This document shows positions 9,245 to 17,248 of a stretch of DNA of 64,000 nucleotides, in pieces. Every line of letters starts with the position of its first letter. The first letter of the stretch is position 1. Source of the stretch: Gammaproteobacteria bacterium (lineage in GTDB: Bacteria; Pseudomonadota; Gammaproteobacteria; Pseudomonadales; Cellvibrionaceae); NCBI GenBank assembly GCA_021151835.1, contig JAGKWO010000001.1, positions 124,001 to 188,000 of the forward strand, given 5' to 3'. The notes below the pieces were generated by a model. That model was not told the origin of the DNA. It saw only the letters and a list, made by a program, of their open reading frames with translations, and made no database searches. The translations under genes were made by a program, and so were the position numbers.

Positions 9245-10426
9245 ATGTCTGTACCCGAATTATCCGCTAATGAACGCAATTCCCACGCTCTGCCCGGTTT
9301 TGCCGAACAACTTTCCACTCGCTTCGCATTTTTAATTACCGGCCTTGCCATGTCTGCCTGGGCGCCCCTGGTTCCCTTCGCCCAGGAGCGATTAGGCGTA
9401 AATGAGGCCACGCTCGGTGCACTCCTGCTCTGCCTCGGTGGCGGCTCACTGGTTGCAATGCCGCTGACCGGCCCGCTGGTGAACCGTTTTGGCTGCCGCA
9501 AATTTATTACGCTGAGCCTGCTACTAATGTGTAGCAGCCTGGTATTTCTCGGCGTGGCAGCCACCATTCCCACCCTCGCCCTGACGCTGTTGATTTTTGG
9601 TATGGCGCTCGGCGCAACCGATGTGGCCATGAACATGCAAGCGGTGATCGTGGAAAAAGCCAGTGGGCGCAGCATGATGTCGGGCTTCCACGGTTTTTAT
9701 AGTTTGGGCGGGATTTTCGGCGCGGTGATTATCAGTGGGTTACTGTGGCTTTCGCTTTCACCCTTTCAATCATTAGTAGCGCTTACCATCCTTCTCCTGG
9801 CGATGTTGATTTACACCGTCCCCAAATTATTGCCTTATGGCAATAGTATGGATGGCAAACGCGAACCGTTTTTTGTATTGCCGCGCGGCAAAGTGCTTTT
9901 ACTGGGTGCGTTATGTTTTATCGTTTTTCTGGCGGAGGGATCGGTACTGGATTGGAGCGCGGTATTCCTTACCCGGGTGCGCGCAGTAGATCCGGTACAA
10001 GCCGGCCTTGGTTTTGCCTGCTTCTCCGTCGCTATGACTATTGCACGCTTGTTGGGTGATCGCATCGTGCAGCATTTGGGTGGCAAACGCATTTTATTAT
10101 GGGGCGGAAGCTGTACGGCACTGGGCTTCGCGATTGTGGTTTTTGTACCGAGTACTATTGCTGCCTACATAGGTTTTACGCTGATTGGTTTGGGGGCATC
10201 CAATATTGTTCCGGTGTTGTTTACTGCTGCCGGCAATCAAAAATCCATGCCTATGGGCCTGGCGATTTCGGCAGTGGTAAGCATGGGCTATGCGGGATTA
10301 CTGGCGGGGCCAGCCCTGATTGGTTTTATTGCGGAACTCAGCAGCCTCTCTATTTCATTTTTACTGGTCGCTGCCGGAATGCTGCTCCTGGCCGCCTGTG
10401 CAATAAAAGTGACCAACGCTGAATAA
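9245..10426 (+). CDS. Major facilitator superfamily transporter (YbjJ-like)
   Basis: 393 residues with about twelve hydrophobic segments and MFS loop motifs, including the A-motif-like GPLVNRFGCRKF after helix 2 and a second-half equivalent GDRIVQHLGGKRI. The first segment (FLITGLAMSAWAPLVPFAQ) and EATLGALLLCLGGGSLVAMP resemble the YbjJ group of inner-membrane MFS carriers, whose substrates are mostly unproven. ATG start. The gene is bounded downstream by a strong terminator and stands next to, but on the opposite strand from, the carbamoyltransferase; a role in exporting the cluster product is possible but unsupported. Confidence 0.85.
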   Translation: MSVPELSANERNSHALPGFAEQLSTRFAFLITGLAMSAWAPLVPFAQERLGVNEATLGALLLCLGGGSLVAMPLTGPLVNRFGCRKFITLSLLLMCSSLVFLGVAATIPTLALTLLIFGMALGATDVAMNMQAVIVEKASGRSMMSGFHGFYSLGGIFGAVIISGLLWLSLSPFQSLVALTILLLAMLIYTVPKLLPYGNSMDGKREPFFVLPRGKVLLLGALCFIVFLAEGSVLDWSAVFLTRVRAVDPVQAGLGFACFSVAMTIARLLGDRIVQHLGGKRILLWGGSCTALGFAIVVFVPSTIAAYIGFTLIGLGASNIVPVLFTAAGNQKSMPMGLAISAVVSMGYAGLLAGPALIGFIAELSSLSISFLLVAAGMLLLAACAIKVTNAE

Positions 10427-10443
10427 CATTTGATAAACGTTAA

Positions 10444-10480
10444 AAAAAGCCCATGGGATAATTCGTCCCATGGGCTTTTT
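10444..10480. terminator. Bidirectional intrinsic terminator
   Basis: A perfect 15-bp stem (AAAAAGCCCATGGGA / TCCCATGGGCTTTTT) with a 7-base loop, an A-tract on the left and a T-tract on the right. It lies between two convergent genes (MFS transporter and carbamoyltransferase) and can serve both. Confidence 0.9.
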
Positions 10481-10500
10481 AATTGGGCAAGGTGATTTCG

Positions 10501-12249
10501 CTACACAAGCTCCGTTGCCGTGCTTGCCGGTGCCGCGTGTGGCACATCTTTTTTGCGAATAATAAAATTATCAATCACCAGGAAATCAATTTTGGTACGC
10601 AAGAAAGTTTTCAGCGCATCTTCCGGGCTGCACACAATCGGTTCGCGGTCATTAAATGACGTGTTCAATAACAATGGAACACCGGTCAACGCCTTGAATG
10701 CCGAAATCAATGCATGATATTTCGGATTGGATTCAGCACTCACCAATTGGATGCGGCTGGTGCCATCAACATGTACCACCGCTGGAATCAACGCGCGCTG
10801 CTCCGGTTTTACCGGATAAGCCATCAACATATAGTGCGCAGCATCGGCATCTTTCTTGATGTCAAACCATTGCTTCGCATCGTCCTTCAACACGCTCGGG
10901 CAAAACGGGCGATGATCTTCGCGATGTTTCACCAGCAGATTCATGCGTTTAACCATATCCGGATCGCGCGGATCGGCCAACAAACTGCGATTGCCCAAGG
11001 CACGTGGACCAAACTCCATCCGCCCCTGGAACCATCCCACTACTTTGCCCGTTGCAATTAATGCAGCGACTTCAGCCGCAACATTGTCGGAGCGCTCGTA
11101 CAGCAGGTCAAACATTCCCAAACTGGCGAGCACTTCCTCTTCCGAATAGCCGGGCCCCAGGTAAGTGTCTTTTGCTTCAAACGCCGGGTTTTTGTGGCCA
11201 TAGAAAATATTGTGGTAAGCATATAGCGCAGCACCCAATGCAGTACCCGCATCATTTGCCGCCGGTTGGATATAAATATTTTCAAACGGACCCTGCTCAA
11301 AAATCGCCGTGTTGGCAACACAATTCAATGCCACACCGCCAGCAAGGCACAAATTTTTGGACGGATACAATTGCGCCGTATGCTTGACAATATTGAGCAA
11401 AATTTCACTGGTTAATTCTTGCAATGCGGCTGCCAGATCCATGTAATCGCGCGTAATGGCCGCGCGATCCTGCAAAGCTGGCAAACCAAATACCTGCTCA
11501 AATGATGCAAAATTGTTTGCACGGAATTGGCATACATTGATATCCATTTCAAAACCATCTTCATTGACCTTAACAAACTGATGGAATTGATGAATAAATC
11601 GTGCAGGATCACCAAAGGAAGCGAGGCTCATTACCTTGCACGCATCATATTCGCTCATTCCCATAAACATGGAGACCTTTTCCCATAACAACCCCAGTGA
11701 ATTGGGATAATTGATTTCCTTCAGGGAAAATAATTTTCCGTCGCGCGCACCACCAATCGTGACAGATTCGGATTCACCAATACCATCTACCGATATCACT
11801 GCCGCTTCTTTAAATGGCGATGGATAATAAGCGGATGCCGAATGCGCAACACAATGATCCACCCACATAAATTGGCCATTGAAACCCAACGCACGAATTT
11901 GCTCGGGAATACCAATCAGTTTTTTATAGAATTTCTTCTCGCCTTCCGTTGTACCCCATTCACCATCAATACATTGCTCATTCAAATTCAGGTTGTTATG
12001 CAAACGTTTTAACGGGTTGAACGAGAAAGCAATAATGTCGATATCTGACAATAATAAATTTCCCATCTCCAGGCAGGTATTAATCGCCTGCCAGGGAATA
12101 TCGTTCGGGTTTCCGGTTAATGCCGGCTTGGCATGCTTGACACGGTTCAAGCGCTCTTCTTCAATTGCTGCAATTAATTGGTTATCGCGAATTAATGCCA
12201 CAGCGGATTCGTGGTAGGCACAATTCAGGCCGAGAATATTAATAGTCAT
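10501..12249 (-). CDS. NodU/CmcH-family O-carbamoyltransferase (copy 1)
   Basis: 582 residues, full length for the carbamoyltransferase family (TobZ, NodU, CmcH). The N-terminal Kae1-like domain has the metal-binding HCVAH (His132, His136) and Asp155 in ISVDGIGES. The C-terminal YrdC-like part has GWFQGRMEFGPRALGNRSLLADPRD and NTSFNDREPIV. These enzymes make carbamoyl-AMP from carbamoyl phosphate and ATP and transfer the carbamoyl group to a hydroxyl of a natural product. The start ATG follows GAGGGAG. It lies 59 bases after the methyltransferase gene on the same strand, probably one operon, divergent from the NRPS operon. It is very similar to the carbamoyltransferase at the right end of the window. 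Acceptor unknown; a phenol of a 3-hydroxybenzoyl group or the serine hydroxyl of the NRPS product are candidates. Confidence 0.92.
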   Translation of the reverse strand: MTINILGLNCAYHESAVALIRDNQLIAAIEEERLNRVKHAKPALTGNPNDIPWQAINTCLEMGNLLLSDIDIIAFSFNPLKRLHNNLNLNEQCIDGEWGTTEGEKKFYKKLIGIPEQIRALGFNGQFMWVDHCVAHSASAYYPSPFKEAAVISVDGIGESESVTIGGARDGKLFSLKEINYPNSLGLLWEKVSMFMGMSEYDACKVMSLASFGDPARFIHQFHQFVKVNEDGFEMDINVCQFRANNFASFEQVFGLPALQDRAAITRDYMDLAAALQELTSEILLNIVKHTAQLYPSKNLCLAGGVALNCVANTAIFEQGPFENIYIQPAANDAGTALGAALYAYHNIFYGHKNPAFEAKDTYLGPGYSEEEVLASLGMFDLLYERSDNVAAEVAALIATGKVVGWFQGRMEFGPRALGNRSLLADPRDPDMVKRMNLLVKHREDHRPFCPSVLKDDAKQWFDIKKDADAAHYMLMAYPVKPEQRALIPAVVHVDGTSRIQLVSAESNPKYHALISAFKALTGVPLLLNTSFNDREPIVCSPEDALKTFLRTKIDFLVIDNFIIRKKDVPHAAPASTATELV

Positions 12250-12308
12250 GGCTCCCTCTCTTAAAAATGTGTAATACCCGGATGGGCAGACCTAACTGAC
12301 ATGCAGTT

Positions 12309-13238
12309 CTATTTGGTTCCCAACGGGGTTTCCCAGGGTTCATAAATTTTGGGAGTGAAGGAAATCTGCAAGTCAGGCGCAGTATTTTTTCGATAGCGCA
12401 GGATGCACATGTGCAAATGGGTAATGCCGTTTGCTGCCGCTTCGGCTTTCATCGCATCGATGACTGATGGATCCTGGCCAAAAATACCCACAAAGCGGTC
12501 CACAAAAGCGGCGTAGGTAATGGGAGCCAAATCGCAAATAATTTCTGTCGCACCCCGGGGCAGATATTTTTTTACGGCATCGACCAACATGCCCGGAATT
12601 TCCTTATCACCCGGAGCCATAGTCACAATTTGCAACACGCCCTGGTCTGCCAACTGTGCATCGGCGCCTTTCAACAAATTTTCAACGAAGGTAAAACCAT
12701 AAATTCCCGCAGCGGAATTCAGGTAATAATCCATACCGGGAGGTGTTGGTTCAAAGGGAGGGTTGGAAATAATCAGATCAAATTGTTGATCTTGCACCGG
12801 CGCAAAAATGGATTGCACGTCGCCATCGCGAATGTGCAGGCGATCACTGACACCATTGATCAATGCGTTAAATCCGGCATAAATCTTGGCCCTGGGGTTA
12901 ATCTCCAGGCCAGTCACCGTTGCCGCACCTTGCTGCAAGGCAAAAATACTCAATACACCCGAGCCCAGGCCAACCTCAAGCACTTTTGCATCGTGTAAAT
13001 CAGCAGGTACAAGGTAATCCATCATGAAATATTGCTCAGGTTGCATGGGAATAACCTGGTCAACACCCTGGTAATCAAATGGATCGGTAATAACACTCAG
13101 CTGTGATCCGGACTGCTTTGCAGCAAGCACATGCTGCAACCAGTCAACGCCAACAAACTGCGCATTTTGTTCAGAAAATGAATAATTGTTGATTTCGCCT
13201 TTCAGGCTATAAATCTGCACATCTACAACATGGCTCAT
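12309..13238 (-). CDS. Class I SAM-dependent methyltransferase (HemK/small-MTase type)
   Basis: 309 residues. An N-terminal ~85-residue region of unknown role precedes a class I methyltransferase core: motif I VLEVGLGSGVLSIFA, acidic residue of motif II in VTGLEINPRAK, then DLIISNPPFEP. The NPPF tetrad is the catalytic motif of N-methyltransferases acting on amide or amino groups (HemK/PrmC, RsmC), so N-methylation is the better guess, though small-molecule MTases can share it. The ATG has GAGGAA 6 bases upstream. It is first gene of the leftward operon with the carbamoyltransferase and faces the NRPS operon across the control region, which suggests tailoring of the product. The exact substrate is unknown. 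Confidence 0.8.
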   Translation of the reverse strand: MSHVVDVQIYSLKGEINNYSFSEQNAQFVGVDWLQHVLAAKQSGSQLSVITDPFDYQGVDQVIPMQPEQYFMMDYLVPADLHDAKVLEVGLGSGVLSIFALQQGAATVTGLEINPRAKIYAGFNALINGVSDRLHIRDGDVQSIFAPVQDQQFDLIISNPPFEPTPPGMDYYLNSAAGIYGFTFVENLLKGADAQLADQGVLQIVTMAPGDKEIPGMLVDAVKKYLPRGATEIICDLAPITYAAFVDRFVGIFGQDPSVIDAMKAEAAANGITHLHMCILRYRKNTAPDLQISFTPKIYEPWETPLGTK

Positions 13239-13502
13239 CGCAGTTCCTCAATCAGTCCTCGCTTTGTTCAGGCGAAGAGACTTATTGTTCAGGCTTACTC
13301 CGAGCTGTTCGTGGTGGGTTTTAAATAATATTTATAGTTTGCTTTGCAACATTATTGCTGCTTTTTACAAGATGCTATTGAGTTCAAAGCATTTTATTAA
13401 TTCAAAATCTCTTGAATAAAACACTTCCCTATCCCAAGCAGATTGATCATAAACAACGTTATTTTCAAAATTGTATTTTTTTGTATCGTTGCATCTACTC
13501 GA

Positions 13503-13519
13503 ATTGCATTTGATGCAAT
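13503..13519. promoter_or_regulatory. Candidate operator palindrome, 7-bp arms
   Basis: ATTGCATTTGATGCAAT is a perfect dyad of 7-bp arms with a 3-base spacer, in a stretch with other TTGCA/TGCAA elements. Its position about 265 bases upstream of the methyltransferase start and 510 bases upstream of the chorismatase start fits a regulator site, but no regulator gene of the cluster lies in the window. Confidence 0.35.
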
Positions 13520-13750
13520 AACTACAATATGAATTTCGTTGCCAAACATTATTGCAAATTTAATTTTTGCACGATACAGAAATTTTATTTAAAAAATATT
13601 ACTGGCAATCGCCTGTCACCTAAAACAACATTGATTCGAAATTTAATCAATTTGATGCGCACAAGGTAAACTGCCAATCAGCAATTAACCATTTTTTTCA
13701 CCATGAAAATGGATGACAAATCACAGTTTCATAAAAACATTAAACTTTTA

Positions 13751-13768
13751 TGTTATGGTCAGATAACA
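13751..13768. promoter_or_regulatory. Candidate operator palindrome TGTTAT-N6-ATAACA
   Basis: A perfect 6-bp-arm inverted repeat with 6-base spacer in the same control region, about 260 bases upstream of the chorismatase start. Length and spacing fit a dimeric helix-turn-helix regulator. No protein is assigned. Confidence 0.35.
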
Positions 13769-14031
13769 AATATGCATAATCTGCTCGCTAAAAAATTTTT
13801 ACGAGTTATTACAAATTATTTCGTGGCGCAAGATTTCTATCTTCAAACTAGCGGTATATGATTGCCACGAATTTTATTAAAACTATCAAAAAAATATTCC
13901 ACCACCCTGCTTACAGATCAAAAGAGAACCACTTTATTTACATAAGGTGATGTTTTGATTTTATTAATTGATTTGTAAAACCGCGTATTGCGCACAAATC
14001 AGCCAATTAGCGTAAGCACGGAGTCTGGAAT

Positions 14032-15066
14032 ATGAATAGTGTTAATGTCCTGGCCCCCAGCGCCAGTTTTCATGAAGGTGAGATCCCCCTCAGGTATACC
14101 CAGGACAACAATGTCCTCGGCGTAGTGTCATACATTCCCGATGACCAATACTCGCAATCAACAGACCTCCCGCATTTGCAAGTCCAGATTCCATCGGAAC
14201 ACAGAATTATCCTGTCCGAGATCTGGCGCAGTGCCACCCATGTTACCCGCGGGCGTTGGGAAGCGATTGATTTTAGCCACGACGGGGAATTGCTGTTTGG
14301 TTCAATCAGTTACGATGTTGATGATGGCTTGATTCACGCGAATCAAACAGAAAAAAACTTTCGCAATATTTTCCGTTTAATTAATGAACAGGGATACCCG
14401 CACTTATTCCGTATGTGGAGTTATATTCCCGGCCTTAACCAGGACAATAGTGACAATGTAGAAATCTATAAGGATTTTTGCTACGGCCGATCAGTGGCAT
14501 TTTCCGCAGAGTTTTCACGTTCGCTGGCCCAGGTTTTACCGGCCGCCACCGGTATAGGGTCTTGCGCGCGGAAAGTAGCGGTCTATTTCCTCGCCAAAAA
14601 AACAGCCGATTTAATTCATATCGAAAATCCTATCCAGATTCCCGCCTACAAATATCCACCGCGCTATGGCGTTAAAGCACCGTCATTCGCACGCGCCACT
14701 TATGTGCCCTTTGGCAACGGCGAATACCGTATGTATTTATCGGGCACAGCGAGTGTAGTTGGCCACAGCTCACATCACCCGGATTCGATCGAAAAACAAT
14801 GCGAAACAACTTTACTCAACATCCAGCGTTTGATTGATGCAGACAACCTGAAAAATTACGGCATCGCGCATGCGGTCAACCTGAGTGACCTCGACATGAT
14901 CAAAGTCTATATCCGTCATCGCAATGATTTTGCCGCAGTCCAACGCATTTGTTCAGCCTTCTTTAAACCGGGAACCTCGGTGATTTATTTGCATGCGGAT
15001 ATTTGCCGCAAAGATTTGCTGATTGAGCTGGAAGGTATTTTCAGCGGCAACCGATTCGCTAACTGA
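14032..15066 (+). CDS. Chorismatase, probably 3-hydroxybenzoate-forming (Hyg5/XanB2 type)
   Basis: 344 residues matching the chorismatase family: FRMWSYIPGLN, a following RSVAFSAE segment, PAATGIG, VYFLA, NPIQIPAYKYPPRYG, PSFARA, LSGTASVVGHSS and ADICRKDLLIELEG. Chorismatases hydrolyse chorismate in secondary metabolism. FkbO types give a dihydroxycyclohexadiene acid, Hyg5 types give 3-hydroxybenzoate. As I recall the literature, Hyg5-type enzymes carry Gly240, Cys327 and the catalytic Glu334. Here Gly238, Cys325 and Glu332 have exactly the same mutual spacing, so 3-hydroxybenzoate is the likely product. ATG start with GGAG upstream. It is first gene of the NRPS operon and should supply its aromatic building block. 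Confidence 0.88.
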   Translation: MNSVNVLAPSASFHEGEIPLRYTQDNNVLGVVSYIPDDQYSQSTDLPHLQVQIPSEHRIILSEIWRSATHVTRGRWEAIDFSHDGELLFGSISYDVDDGLIHANQTEKNFRNIFRLINEQGYPHLFRMWSYIPGLNQDNSDNVEIYKDFCYGRSVAFSAEFSRSLAQVLPAATGIGSCARKVAVYFLAKKTADLIHIENPIQIPAYKYPPRYGVKAPSFARATYVPFGNGEYRMYLSGTASVVGHSSHHPDSIEKQCETTLLNIQRLIDADNLKNYGIAHAVNLSDLDMIKVYIRHRNDFAAVQRICSAFFKPGTSVIYLHADICRKDLLIELEGIFSGNRFAN

Positions 15067-15169
15067 TCAACCACCTTATTACGCGCTCCACTAAATACGC
15101 TGCCACCCGGCACATTGGCCAATGAAGCAGCGTGTTATTTATCAAAGCATTTTTTATACGAGCATTGTC

Positions 15170-17101
15170 ATGTTAATCACTGAAAAAATTCTCGCGAATC
15201 GCCAACTATTCACTAACAAACCATTATTTATTGTATTGGACAGCAACGGACAACAAAGCAACGCTATAAGCTATTCCGATTTTATCGATCAAACCCTGGC
15301 ATTAGCCGCATGGCTCAATGAACAAGGTTACGAAAAAGCAATTTTATCTTATGGTCCGGGGCTTGATTTTATAATCAGTTTTTATGCCTGTTTGTTTGCC
15401 GGGGTTATCGCAGTTCCCCTGCCTGAAATTACTGAAGGCAAGCTCGCGGAAGACCTGCAAAAATTAAACGCCATCAGTGCCGATATCGATACATGTGCAG
15501 TATTAACCGATCACCAGATCCATCAATTATTGCTGCCACAAGCAGGGCTGCATACGAATATCAGTCATATTATTGATACCACTGCTTTATCTGTACGCGC
15601 GCCACAGCAGGCATTACCACCACTCAAGCAGGATGATATTGCCTGTTTACTCTATACCTCAGGTTCAACAGGCGCGCCCAAAGGAGTGATCATTCGCCAC
15701 AAGGATTTTTATTACAACGCAGTATCACTGGCTGACGCTACCGCATTTAGCGCGACCAGCGTTGGTGTGAGCTGGATGCCGCAGTATCACTCATTTGCGC
15801 TGGTGTTCAATGCACTGTTACCTGTCTACGCGGCAGGCACCATGATTTTGCTCGCACCTTACGCATTTGTTGCCCAGCCCTATCGCTGGATACAGGCAAT
15901 ATCAGAATATCGCGCGACTCACAGCGCAGCACCAACTTTTGGCTATTTACAAGCAGCGAGAAATTGCACGGATGAGCAGTTGGAAAATATTGATTTATCC
16001 AGTTGGCAAGTGGGATTAATTGCTGCCGAACCAATTAAGTCTTTTGTTTTCGATACTTTTTTTAAACGCTTCGCATCGAATGGCCTGGAAACGGAATTTA
16101 TGAAACCGTTGTATGGCCTTTCCGAAACCGGCCCGATTAGTTGTGTGAACTATCAGCAAGCTCCGTTTTTCAAATCCGAAAATACCCGCGCACAATCCTT
16201 AAGCAATGCCTGCCTGGGCAGCGCATTTCCCGATACCACAATTGTTTGTGTGAATCCGGATACCAGGAAAATTTGTGCAGACCTGGAAGTGGGGGAAATA
16301 TGGGTAAGCGGTCCCTCGGTCAGTTCCGGTTATTGGCGCAATGATGAAATTAATGCACAGGTGTTTCACCAGTCTCTCGCTCGCATCCCGGGCGAATTCT
16401 TTCGCACGGGCGACCTTGGTTATATCTGGAATAATGAGCTTTACATTACCGGACGGCTCAAGGAAATATTGATTATCAATGGAAAAAATCACGCGCCACA
16501 AGAAATAGAATGGGCAGTTCAACAAGTTTCGCCCTTATTGGCGAGCAATGCTACTGCCGCATTCTCAGTGGCAACACGCGAAGGTGAGAAAATTATAGTC
16601 GCCCAGGAAATTGCTACAGACATTGCGGACACACCAAGCAATATAGACACCATTTACCGGGCGATATTGCAAGCGGCCTACCGCGTCCACAACATTCAAT
16701 TGGCAAGTGTGGTTTTTGTACCGGTCGGCGCAATTCCACGCACAGCGGGCGGAAAAATTCGCCGGAGTTACTGCAAGGAATTATTCGAACAACAGCAATT
16801 ACCAATACTCGCACTGCGCACAAAAGATGATGCCGTTGTGGTGAATATTGCTGCATCGCAGCCATTACAGCCTTCGGGAAACCCATTGGAAGACCAGCTC
16901 TACGCCCTCTTCCTGAAAAAATTATCACTGGATTTATTACCGCACGACCTTGAACTGGATGCGATTAACCTCGATTCCTTGCAAGTGGCAGAACTGGCAG
17001 CGTCGATTGAATCCACATTTAAAATTTCATTTCCGCCAACGCTGCTATTCAAATACAAAAATTTTCACGCTATCTACAACTACATCGAAGCGCGCATTTA
17101 A
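15170..17101 (+). CDS. FAAL-like acyl/aryl-AMP ligase with C-terminal carrier domain
   Basis: 643 residues. The adenylating domain has LLYTSGSTGAPKGV (ATP-binding P-loop), a FAAL-style block YRATHSAAPTFGY, YGLSETGP, RTGDLGYIWNNELYITGR and the GRLKEILIINGKNHAPQEIE hinge region. A carrier domain occupies roughly residues 565-643, with the phosphopantetheine serine in INLDSLQ (Ser603). FAALs activate carboxylic acids as adenylates and load them on a carrier protein without CoA; here the carrier is in cis. In this operon the acid could be 3-hydroxybenzoate from the upstream chorismatase or a fatty acid; sequence cannot decide. An in-frame ATG at 15122 would add 16 residues. The ATG at 15170 is chosen because it starts just before the conserved region, but support is weak for either. 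Confidence 0.87.
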   Translation: MLITEKILANRQLFTNKPLFIVLDSNGQQSNAISYSDFIDQTLALAAWLNEQGYEKAILSYGPGLDFIISFYACLFAGVIAVPLPEITEGKLAEDLQKLNAISADIDTCAVLTDHQIHQLLLPQAGLHTNISHIIDTTALSVRAPQQALPPLKQDDIACLLYTSGSTGAPKGVIIRHKDFYYNAVSLADATAFSATSVGVSWMPQYHSFALVFNALLPVYAAGTMILLAPYAFVAQPYRWIQAISEYRATHSAAPTFGYLQAARNCTDEQLENIDLSSWQVGLIAAEPIKSFVFDTFFKRFASNGLETEFMKPLYGLSETGPISCVNYQQAPFFKSENTRAQSLSNACLGSAFPDTTIVCVNPDTRKICADLEVGEIWVSGPSVSSGYWRNDEINAQVFHQSLARIPGEFFRTGDLGYIWNNELYITGRLKEILIINGKNHAPQEIEWAVQQVSPLLASNATAAFSVATREGEKIIVAQEIATDIADTPSNIDTIYRAILQAAYRVHNIQLASVVFVPVGAIPRTAGGKIRRSYCKELFEQQQLPILALRTKDDAVVVNIAASQPLQPSGNPLEDQLYALFLKKLSLDLLPHDLELDAINLDSLQVAELAASIESTFKISFPPTLLFKYKNFHAIYNYIEARI

Positions 17102-17248
17102 TTGCGCGCTGTTTTATTGATCGCATTTGATTGCGATTAACGCGCTGGATTCCAGATATCGGGCTTGATTCTGACAGCCATCCTCATAACCTGTTTTTAC
17201 TATTCATTGAAACAGGTAATTGACTAGCAATACAAAAGGCAAATTACC

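Larger units (their letters stand above)
13239..14031. promoter_or_regulatory. AT-rich divergent intergenic control region of cluster 1
   Basis: 793 bases without a plausible gene on either strand, clearly AT-richer than the flanking genes, between the leftward methyltransferase-carbamoyltransferase operon and the rightward chorismatase-NRPS operon. It should hold both promoters. It contains two short perfect dyads (listed separately) and several TTGCA repeats around 13490-13570. I could not assign -35/-10 boxes with confidence. Confidence 0.6.

Noticed and set aside
13321..13345. AT-rich near-dyad resembling a Fur box at the left edge of the cluster-1 control region
   Set aside because: Too short and imperfect compared with the 19-base dyad at 36265; indistinguishable from general AT-richness.
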